This document shows, piece by piece, positions 50,092 through 56,376 of a stretch of DNA of 64,000 nt. Both the position numbers and the translations under genes were made by a program. Within the stretch, counting starts at the first letter, position 1. Every line of letters starts with the position of its first letter. The stretch is from a virus. Location: the IMG/VR virus record IMGVR_UViG_3300036791_000379, positions 32,182 to 96,181 of that record. One strand, written 5' to 3'. The notes below the pieces were generated by a model. The model worked only from the letters and a program-made list of their open reading frames with translations. It had not been told where the DNA came from and made no database searches.

Positions 50092-51678
50092 TCACTTCCC
50101 GACATAGGCGTGGAAACGATCCATGGATTGCTTGTCTTTGAGATCGAGGACGCCGCTCCAGCTCTTGCCGAGCAGCAGCTGCTTGCCCTGCGCGGAGTCG
50201 GCGATGGCCCACAGCGCCTTCGGATCGGAGCTGCGCGCGAGCTTCATCAGCGCATCGTTGGCGGACGGCTCGGGCAGCTCCATTTCCTGCTGCGGCGGCT
50301 CCTCGTCGTCCTCGATCGGATATTCCGGCAGCTCGCTGTTGCGATCGGCCCACTCGTACTTGTCCCGGTCGGACATGCTCGACCAGTATTCGTGCTGATA
50401 GTCGGCGACCTGATCGCTGAAGTCCGGCGGGTCCGCATCCTGCGCGCGATCTTCGGCCTCGGTGTTGAAGGCCTCGGTCAGCGCCTTGTCGATCTCCTCG
50501 CGCGCGGAGTCGCTCAGCATCTCGTTCGGCTTGATCGGCTCGATACCCGGCAGCGTCTGCTGCGCCGGGTCGTAGCCTTCGGGCTGCATCTGATCGAGCC
50601 GCTGATCGCTGAAGGCGATGCTGGCGTCGTTGCGGCCCTCGTAGTCGCGGTCGTAATCGACGTCGATTGCCGAGAGAATTTGCTCATCGGTGAACGGGAC
50701 GGCGGGATCGCCCTCCTCGGCGCGCTGCTCGCGCCAGCTCTTCAGCGCAGCTTCCGCCCATGTGCCGCCACCGCGCTGATTGAAGTCGTCAGCCAGATTG
50801 CTCTTGGCGTCGTCGAGCGCCGCGCCGCTGTCGCGCCAGTTCTGCTGCTCGCTGGAAACGAACTCGTCGTAGGTGGCCCGCGTCCACGCGGTTTCGATCG
50901 CCGATTGATCGTACTCGCCGATCATGTCCCAGCTTTCCGGCGTATAGCCGGAGCCGGTCGCGGTGTGGCTCGCGCGGTTGCGGTCGCCGCTCAGCTTGTC
51001 GCGCAGATCGCTCGACAGGTCACGCCACGATGACGCGGTCGGCACGTAACCGTACTTCGCCCACGCATAACCGCCGACGTCGATGTTGGCGCTGACCTCG
51101 ACCTTGTCGAGGCCGAGCTTCTGGTACATCGCGACATTAGCGGCGAGCAGCTTCTTGCCGACGTTGCCGCCCTGCGAACCCTTGTTGAGCTGGAAGTAAG
51201 CCGAGTAGGCCTTGTTGTCCTTGAGATTGATCTCGCGCTGGTAGGTGCCGATCTCCTTGCCGTCTTCCTCCAGTCTGCCGTCGATCGAAATCTTGTCGCT
51301 GTTCGGGCTGTAGCCGACGCGCATCGTGCCATCGAGCCCGCCGAGGAAGTGATCGCGAAACTCCTCCGGAGCTTCGTTGATCTTCTCGTTCCAGCGTTCG
51401 AGGAATTTTTCCGACCGCGCCTTGTCGACGCTGGTGTCGCTATCGAGCCTGACCTTGCCCTTGTTGAAGTCGGTGCTTTTGAACTTGCCTTTGCCCTTGT
51501 CGCCGCCGGCCGCCGGCTTCTCCGAGCTGCCGGCCCCGTCTCCGCCGCCGCCGCTGGTGAACTCGCCGCCGCCCGATGATCCGGCCGGCTCGCGCGGGTG
51601 CTGGCTCTCGTCCCATTCGCGCAATCGAGGCCGGGTGCGGGTGAGCGTTTCCATGCGGTTCCCCCGGCCCTCCAGCAA
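50092..51678 (-). CDS. Effector-like virion protein with GNAT-like domain (528 aa)
   Basis: The frame starts at 51678 (MLEGRGN) or ATG 51654 (METLTRTR). Near residue 24 lies EWDESQHPREPAGSSGGGEF, resembling the D-E-x-x-x-P-R-x-x-x-G-x-[FW] peptide found on other phage head-region effectors. Residues about 130-215 look GNAT-like: 'SQGGNVGKKLLAANVAMYQKLGLDKVEVSANID' (in parts) and YAWAKYGYVPT. The rest is acidic and helical. Probably packaged with the head; enzymatic activity is an inference. Confidence 0.7.
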   Translation of the reverse strand: MLEGRGNRMETLTRTRPRLREWDESQHPREPAGSSGGGEFTSGGGGDGAGSSEKPAAGGDKGKGKFKSTDFNKGKVRLDSDTSVDKARSEKFLERWNEKINEAPEEFRDHFLGGLDGTMRVGYSPNSDKISIDGRLEEDGKEIGTYQREINLKDNKAYSAYFQLNKGSQGGNVGKKLLAANVAMYQKLGLDKVEVSANIDVGGYAWAKYGYVPTASSWRDLSSDLRDKLSGDRNRASHTATGSGYTPESWDMIGEYDQSAIETAWTRATYDEFVSSEQQNWRDSGAALDDAKSNLADDFNQRGGGTWAEAALKSWREQRAEEGDPAVPFTDEQILSAIDVDYDRDYEGRNDASIAFSDQRLDQMQPEGYDPAQQTLPGIEPIKPNEMLSDSAREEIDKALTEAFNTEAEDRAQDADPPDFSDQVADYQHEYWSSMSDRDKYEWADRNSELPEYPIEDDEEPPQQEMELPEPSANDALMKLARSSDPKALWAIADSAQGKQLLLGKSWSGVLDLKDKQSMDRFHAYVGK

Positions 51679-51717
51679 AAGGCCCGTTCCGGCCCCATAA
51701 TTTACCTATACGACCCC

Positions 51718-51746
51718 TTGACGTATACGACGGCCGGGCGTATATC
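51718..51746 (+). promoter_or_regulatory. Early promoter with operator palindrome (site 10)
   Basis: TTGACG (51718-51723), 17 bp spacer, TATATC (51741-51746). Operator TATACGAC-GGCCG-GGCGTATA, with one arm changed. A complete extra TATACGAC lies just upstream of the -35, giving a 17 bp-spaced direct repeat of the half-site. Confidence 0.85.
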
Positions 51747-51774
51747 AGGGGGAGAGTTACGACGGAGATTTGAG

Positions 51775-52635
51775 ATGTTGAACGACGCGCTCGACGACCT
51801 GCTGGCCGGCCCGATGCTTTCGGAGCCGCGCAAGGCCCCGGCGAGCTACACGCCGAAGGGCTTTGAGGAGGGCTGCAGCAAGTGCGGCGGCTCCGGCAAG
51901 TTCTACGGCTGGTCCGGCCGCATGATCGGCCAGTGCTTCACCTGTAAGGGTGCGGGCAAGAAGGTATTCAAGGCCTCGTCCGCCGCGCGGGCGAATGTCC
52001 GGGCGCAGCGCGCCGAGCGGAAGGCCGAGGTTTCGGCCGAAGGTTTCGCCGCGTGGCAGTCCGCCAACCCGGCGCTCTGGGCTTGGCTCGACACGGCCGG
52101 CAAGGCCGGCAACACGTTCGCGGCATCGCTGATCGGCGGCATCATCAAGTTCGGTGACCTGACTGAAGGTCAGCGCGCGGCGGTCGAGAACAACATCGCC
52201 AAGGCGGCCAAGAAGGCCGAGCACCGCGCCGAGGCCGAGGCCAGCGCGCCCGAGGTTTCGATCGAGCGGATCGAGCAGGCGTTCGCGTCAGCTGCGGCTT
52301 CTGGAAAGAAGCGGCTGAAGCTGAAGCTGGTCGCCGGAGCCGAAGCGTTCGTGTTCTCCCCCGCGCCGATGCACGGCAAGAATGCCGGTGCGATCTACGT
52401 CAAGTCCGGCACGGACTATCTCGGCAAGGTCGCGGGCGGCAAGTTCATCGCTGCGTTCGGCTGCGACGAGATCAAGAAGGGCCTGATCGTCGAGGCCTGT
52501 GCGGACCCTGAACAGGCGGCGATTGCCTACGGCAAGCAGTTCGGCAGCTGCTCGTGCTGCGGCCGGACGTTGAGCGACCCGGTCAGCGTCGAGCGCGGCA
52601 TCGGCCCGATCTGCGCCGACAAGTGGGGGTGGTGA
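51775..52635 (+). CDS. Zinc-finger protein with DnaJ-like and C-terminal DUF6011-like motifs (286 aa)
   Basis: ATG at 51775 after GACGGAGAT. N-terminal CSKCGGSGKF and CFTCKGAGKK form a DnaJ-type zinc centre (residues about 34-62). A helical Ala/Lys-rich middle follows, then a C-terminal knuckle CSCCGRTLSDPVSVERGIGPIC (in parts) of the DUF6011 type. The two ends suggest nucleic-acid or protein binding. First gene of the rightward module inside the late region. Confidence 0.75.
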   Translation: MLNDALDDLLAGPMLSEPRKAPASYTPKGFEEGCSKCGGSGKFYGWSGRMIGQCFTCKGAGKKVFKASSAARANVRAQRAERKAEVSAEGFAAWQSANPALWAWLDTAGKAGNTFAASLIGGIIKFGDLTEGQRAAVENNIAKAAKKAEHRAEAEASAPEVSIERIEQAFASAAASGKKRLKLKLVAGAEAFVFSPAPMHGKNAGAIYVKSGTDYLGKVAGGKFIAAFGCDEIKKGLIVEACADPEQAAIAYGKQFGSCSCCGRTLSDPVSVERGIGPICADKWGW

Positions 52636-52871
52636 TGACCTCCCCATTCGATCCCGTGAAGTGGATGGCCGAGCACGGCCATCCCAGTTACGCCGCCGAG
52701 ATCAACGAGCTGCACGCGGTCCGCAATGAGATCATGGGCGATGCCGGCCGCTACTGGCAATTCTGCGAGATCACCCAGCACCAGCTCGCCAACATCGACG
52801 CCGTGATCGAGGAGGTCCGGCAGGCGGCCGAGGACCGCTACACCGACTGGGCCACGGACCCCTTGGATTAA
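52635..52871 (+). CDS. Small hypothetical protein (78 aa)
   Basis: ATG at 52635 overlaps the previous stop (TGATG). A helical protein with WMAEHGHPSYAAEINELH and an acidic C-terminus. No family is recognised. Last gene of the site 10 transcript. Confidence 0.65.
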   Translation: MTSPFDPVKWMAEHGHPSYAAEINELHAVRNEIMGDAGRYWQFCEITQHQLANIDAVIEEVRQAAEDRYTDWATDPLD

Positions 52872-52886
52872 ATCTCTTACGACCCC

Positions 52887-52915
52887 TTGACGTATACGTC
52901 TCAGTGTCGTATATA
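52887..52915 (+). promoter_or_regulatory. Early promoter with operator palindrome (site 11)
   Basis: TTGACG (52887-52892), 17 bp spacer, TATATA (52910-52915). Operator TATACGTC-TCAGT-GTCGTATA, plus the TACGACCCC module before the -35. It lies 16 bases after the preceding stop. Confidence 0.85.
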
Positions 52916-52941
52916 GGGGATGAAGAAAGAGGAGTTGAGAG

Positions 52942-53259
52942 ATGGCTTACGAAGCCCTCAAGGCCGAGATGAAGATGTGGCGCATGGGCGCTGGCCCGCT
53001 TCCGCCGAAGTACATCGCATTGCACAAGGCGGCGGCCGAGGCATCGCTGCCGGCGCTGAGCGCGAAGTTCGGTTTCCGCGTCATCGCGACCGAAATGAAG
53101 TCTGACGGCTGGTGCGACGGGATGAAGGTCCTGCGCGTCATTGCCGAGGATCAGGTCTGCAAGCTGCACGACCTGCACTGGAGCGACGCCAATGGCGGCT
53201 CGTGGTTCGAGAACGGTGCGCTGTTTTTCCGGCCGGCGAAAGCCCCCGGCTATATGTGA
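52942..53259 (+). CDS. Hypothetical protein (105 aa)
   Basis: ATG at 52942 after GAGGAGTTGAGAG. It contains GWCDGMKVLRVIAEDQ, WSDANGGSWFENGALFF and ends near GYM. The layout recalls the protein at 3412, which also heads a transcript from the same promoter type. Function unknown. Confidence 0.7.
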   Translation: MAYEALKAEMKMWRMGAGPLPPKYIALHKAAAEASLPALSAKFGFRVIATEMKSDGWCDGMKVLRVIAEDQVCKLHDLHWSDANGGSWFENGALFFRPAKAPGYM

Positions 53260-53276
53260 TCGAGAGGAGCATCCGA

Positions 53277-53522
53277 GTGGCATTCGAGGTCGATAAAATT
53301 GACGCCCCTTCCTACTGGGCCTCGTACCTGATCAACGGCGACGCCTCCGGGCTGGAGGACGCGGAACAGGCCGAGTGCGACCGCTGGTTCGCGGGTCTCG
53401 GCGATGGCTGGGACGTCGTCGACTGCAGCGAGGAAGGACACTTCGGCCGCTTCTACTTCGCGGTCGAGGGCCGGTGGTTGGGCTGCGATCTCGTGACTTA
53501 CTCGCTGCTCAAGTCAGTTTAA
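53277..53522 (+). CDS. Small acidic protein (81 aa)
   Basis: GTG at 53277 with GAGAGGAGC upstream. It matches a recurring phage and plasmid layout: 'YWASYLINGDASGLEDAEQA' then 'GHFGRFYF' and 'CDLVTYSLL'. Predicted alpha/beta. Function unknown. Confidence 0.65.
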   Translation: MAFEVDKIDAPSYWASYLINGDASGLEDAEQAECDRWFAGLGDGWDVVDCSEEGHFGRFYFAVEGRWLGCDLVTYSLLKSV

Positions 53523-53539
53523 CAGGAGAGAAAGAGAAC

Positions 53540-54163
53540 ATGGGTTGGTTATTTTTTCACAAGCCAAAAGGCAAGAAGGCCGTCGATACGATCAAGGACG
53601 GCTGCGGAGCCGAGTGGCTCGAAAAGCATTTCGTCGCCGCGACCGCGACCCGCGAGGCAGTGTTCATGGTCGCCAAGTTTCACGAGCCCGACAGCAAGGT
53701 CTACGTCCCGGACGCGGACGGCATGATCCGCGTGCTGCTGGTCTACGCGATCAAGAGCGTGCCGAAGGCGAGCGACGGTTACAATTTCGGCTACAAGGAC
53801 ATGGAAGAGACCATGGGTCCTTACGGCTGCCCGGCTCCGATGTCGATCATCGCCCAGTGCTCCGAGCTGCAGGACCCGATTGGTCCGCCGCCTGAGTGGT
53901 CGAGCCTGCAGTCCGCGCGCAACTATCGCGCCCAGTCCGCCAAGGCGGCCGAGCTGAAGGCGATCAAGCGGAAGCTGAAGCCCGGCCACAAGGTGACGCT
54001 GCCCGAGGCTCTCTCGTTCAACGGCATCAAGCAGCAGCGCTTCACGGTCGAGATTTGCCGCGTGCGCGGACGCAAGGGCATGAGCACGGTTTTCCGTGGC
54101 GAGAACGGCGGTCTCTACGGCCTGAGCGCCCGGCAGCTCGCTGGTGCGACGGTGGAGGCGTGA
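53540..54163 (+). CDS. DUF6927-type protein (207 aa)
   Basis: ATG at 53540 after CAGGAGAGAAAG. It opens MGWLFFHKPKG and has DGYNFGYKDMEETMGPYGCP, the pattern of DUF6927 proteins carried by phages and plasmids near anti-restriction or zinc-finger genes. The C-terminal half has a 'PGHKVTLPEALSFNG' beta-rich end. Function unknown. Confidence 0.78.
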   Translation: MGWLFFHKPKGKKAVDTIKDGCGAEWLEKHFVAATATREAVFMVAKFHEPDSKVYVPDADGMIRVLLVYAIKSVPKASDGYNFGYKDMEETMGPYGCPAPMSIIAQCSELQDPIGPPPEWSSLQSARNYRAQSAKAAELKAIKRKLKPGHKVTLPEALSFNGIKQQRFTVEICRVRGRKGMSTVFRGENGGLYGLSARQLAGATVEA

Positions 54164-54390
54164 TGAACGATCTCTACCAGTGGCAACCACATCGCGCGTC
54201 ACCGTACCTCGTGCTGCAGGGTCACGCTGATGCGGTGGTCCGCACGGTGAAGAGCCCGAATGGCCAGCACCTCTGGCAGTACGGCAAGCGCTACGGCTAT
54301 GCCGCGACCATCGAGGCGGCCAAGGCGTGGGTTGAGGCCCTCGCCGATCACTACAGCATCGAGCCGTCGAAGCGCTGGATGAAGCTGTAA
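54163..54390 (+). CDS. Small hypothetical protein (75 aa)
   Basis: ATG at 54163 overlaps the previous TGA by one base. A Trp/Tyr-rich beta-hairpin start (YQWQPHRASPYL) and an amphipathic helix end. No family is recognised. Confidence 0.65.
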   Translation: MNDLYQWQPHRASPYLVLQGHADAVVRTVKSPNGQHLWQYGKRYGYAATIEAAKAWVEALADHYSIEPSKRWMKL

Positions 54391-54400
54391 AGGAGCAAAG

Positions 54401-54739
54401 ATGCCAAAACGCAAACCCAAACCTCAACCCGACATTCGCCCTGTCAATTTTCTCGCCGTCGCGGACGATCTCGGCCTGACCGTCGTCAGCTACCTGCACG
54501 AGTCGATCGAATGCAACGATGGTGTCAGTCGCTGGCTGCCGCGCGACCTGATCGGCCGCGATGGCAAGTCGCTGATCGTGTTCCGCAGCGCAGACCGCGA
54601 ATACTCGATCAATGGCTGGTGCCCGTGGCATGACGGCATGTTCGGCGGGCGCTGCCAAACCATATCGTCGGCCCTGCACTGGATCAAAACCGCCAAAGGC
54701 GTTCGCGCCGGCACCATCGCCGATTTCCGGGGCGCGTGA
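54401..54739 (+). CDS. Hypothetical protein (112 aa)
   Basis: ATG at 54401 with AAAGGAGC upstream. A Lys/Pro-rich N-terminus is followed by an alpha/beta domain with VVSYLHESIECNDGVSRWLPRD and CPWHDGMFGGRC. Cys and His in the latter could bind metal. Function unknown. Confidence 0.65.
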   Translation: MPKRKPKPQPDIRPVNFLAVADDLGLTVVSYLHESIECNDGVSRWLPRDLIGRDGKSLIVFRSADREYSINGWCPWHDGMFGGRCQTISSALHWIKTAKGVRAGTIADFRGA

Positions 54740-54757
54740 ATTTATCGATGCGACCCC

Positions 54758-54786
54758 TTGACGTATACGACGCCTGATCGTATATC
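54758..54786 (+). promoter_or_regulatory. Early promoter with operator palindrome (site 12)
   Basis: TTGACG (54758-54763), 17 bp spacer, TATATC (54781-54786). Operator TATACGAC-GCCTG-ATCGTATA. A GCGACCCC module precedes the -35. Confidence 0.85.
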
Positions 54787-54812
54787 AAGGACGAAGGAAA
54801 GACGGAAACGAC

Positions 54813-55079
54813 ATGCACGACGAACACGATCATCTCGCCACCCCGGCCGAAGCGGTTGACGAATATGCCCGCAACATGGGCGGCGAATATCCGGATCGCG
54901 CGTGGCTGCTGCACGACTGGGACGTCTGGGTGAAGAACCCCCACTACGTCGGACCGCCGGTCCCACACCCGGAAACATACGAACCAGACGACGAGGACGC
55001 CGAAAATCTCGCAGTCGAGATGAGCGACAAGCTGGCTCGCCGCACCGCCAACCCCGGCGACGACGACATCCCGTTTTGA
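54813..55079 (+). CDS. Small acidic protein (88 aa)
   Basis: ATG at 54813 after GGAAAGACGG. It is His/Asp-rich at the start, with DRAWLLHDWDVWVKNPHYVG and an acidic end. Such acidic proteins can be DNA mimics, but nothing specific supports that here. Confidence 0.65.
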   Translation: MHDEHDHLATPAEAVDEYARNMGGEYPDRAWLLHDWDVWVKNPHYVGPPVPHPETYEPDDEDAENLAVEMSDKLARRTANPGDDDIPF

Positions 55080-55090
55080 GAGGACATCAA

Positions 55091-55420
55091 ATGATCAAGC
55101 ACTGGCACGACGTGAACCCGTGGCGCGACCAGATCACCTACGTGCCGATTGAGCGGCTCGCCGAGTGCGCTGCCGGCGGCACCATCGCTCTCGGCATCGG
55201 CGGCGAGGTCGTGCCGTTCGATGTGCCGTTCATCCTTGAGCACTGGGCGTCCTGCGGCCGAGACAAGCTCGACGCCTACATTCTGCCGCAGCCTCACGGC
55301 CGGCACAGCATCGGCGTGCGCTACGGCGCGGAGGGCAGCGAATACTTCTCGCCGCACAACGCCAACCCGGAAAAGACAGCGGCCCTGCTGGCCGAGTTCA
55401 CGAGAAAGGAAAACGATTGA
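55091..55420 (+). CDS. Hypothetical protein (109 aa)
   Basis: ATG at 55091 after GAGAGGACATC. A beta-rich first half with IALGIGGEVVPFDVPF and a second half with PHGRHSIGVRYG. No family is recognised. It overlaps the next TTG start. Confidence 0.65.
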   Translation: MIKHWHDVNPWRDQITYVPIERLAECAAGGTIALGIGGEVVPFDVPFILEHWASCGRDKLDAYILPQPHGRHSIGVRYGAEGSEYFSPHNANPEKTAALLAEFTRKEND

Positions 55421-55620
55421 CCGAGCCGAAACCACTGACCCGCGAGCGGAAGCTCGCGCTGATCTGGAAGCACTGCCATCGCGACTACAAGGGCAAGATC
55501 GACGGTGTCCGCACCATCATGACTTACCGCAACGGCACCTGCCTCGTCCCTCTCGATAATCTGACCGACGCCGAGATCGAGGACAAGCTGCCGAAACAGT
55601 ACAAACAAACAAAGGAGTAA
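55417..55620 (+). CDS. Small hypothetical protein (67 aa)
   Basis: TTG start at 55417 overlapping the previous TGA, with AGAAAGGAAAAC upstream. The start 'LTRERKLALIWKHCHRDYKG' has a helix with Cys/His, then a strand, then a Lys/Gln-rich tail. No family is recognised. Confidence 0.6.
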   Translation: MTEPKPLTRERKLALIWKHCHRDYKGKIDGVRTIMTYRNGTCLVPLDNLTDAEIEDKLPKQYKQTKE

Positions 55621-55630
55621 AAATATCACG

Positions 55631-55963
55631 ATGAAACGATCCCTACTACTTGGTGCCGCCATCAGCGTCGCTGCAGCGTCACCGGCATTCGCCAGCAGCG
55701 GCGGCGACGGGAACATCTTCCCCGGCCTGATCATGCTCGGCATCATGCTCGGTGCTTACTTCCTGCCGACAATCCTCGCCGCAATTCGCGAGCATCCAAA
55801 CGTCGTCGCGATCGGACTGCTGAACCTGTTGGTCGGCTGGACCGGCATCGGTTGGCTCGCCGCGCTTATTTGGTCGGTGATCAGCTTGGCCTCGCGCGAG
55901 CGCGTGATCTACATCGAGAACAACAATCGGCAGTCTCCGCCGCCGCTACCACCGCAGTTCTGA
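55631..55963 (+). CDS. Superinfection-immunity-like membrane protein (110 aa)
   Basis: ATG at 55631. After a signal-peptide-like N-terminus ending AFA comes a membrane segment, then FLPTILAAIREHPNVVAIGLLNLLVGWTGIGWLAALIW (in outline). This is the signature of the superinfection immunity family typified by T4 Imm, which blocks DNA entry of related phages. The Pro-rich tail is probably cytoplasmic. It suggests early superinfection exclusion. Confidence 0.82.
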   Translation: MKRSLLLGAAISVAAASPAFASSGGDGNIFPGLIMLGIMLGAYFLPTILAAIREHPNVVAIGLLNLLVGWTGIGWLAALIWSVISLASRERVIYIENNNRQSPPPLPPQF

Positions 55964-56139
55964 TGATCGCACGAACCTACTGCTGCCGTGCGCTGTTGCA
56001 CTCGCAGATCGCAAGACTCGACCTTAAGCTCAAGGGCCTCACAATGGACTGTCGTCGCCTCGCCAGAGCACGCGGCGAAGTCGAGACCGTCAGGCGACAG
56101 GTCGAGGCCATCGACAACGAAAGTCATCAGGAGGCATGA
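55963..56139 (+). CDS. Small basic helical protein (58 aa)
   Basis: ATG at 55963 overlaps the previous TGA. It is Arg/Cys-rich at the start and has a coiled-coil-like remainder (GEVETVRRQVEAIDNE). Function unknown. Confidence 0.6.
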   Translation: MIARTYCCRALLHSQIARLDLKLKGLTMDCRRLARARGEVETVRRQVEAIDNESHQEA

Positions 56140-56166
56140 TCAGTCAGAGTTTTAAGGAGTCCCAAC

Positions 56167-56376
56167 ATGAGCGAACAGCCGAAGTACGGCGCATTTGAAA
56201 GCAACCCGGCGCGCTTCACCGACACCGAAGCGTGGGTCTATCAGCACGACGACGTCTGGCGGCAGATGAATGCCGGCGAGGTCCTGCACCACGCCGCCGT
56301 GCTCACTGAAGCTGAATATCAGCGCGCCTTTCCGAACTTGCCTAACCTGCCGAAGAGCGCTTTCGCCAGCTCGTAA
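56167..56376 (+). CDS. Small hypothetical protein (69 aa), overlapping a late gene on the other strand
   Basis: ATG at 56167 with TAAGGAG nine bases upstream. It contains TEAWVYQHDDVWRQM and ends at 56376, so its last 58 bases are antisense to the end of the late gene 56319-58040. The protein is helical. Last gene of the rightward module. Confidence 0.65.
   Translation: MSEQPKYGAFESNPARFTDTEAWVYQHDDVWRQMNAGEVLHHAAVLTEAEYQRAFPNLPNLPKSAFASS

Noticed and set aside
1363-54786. CRISPR-like repeats
   Set aside because: The repeated TATACGAC palindromes are isolated single copies within promoters, not a spaced array.
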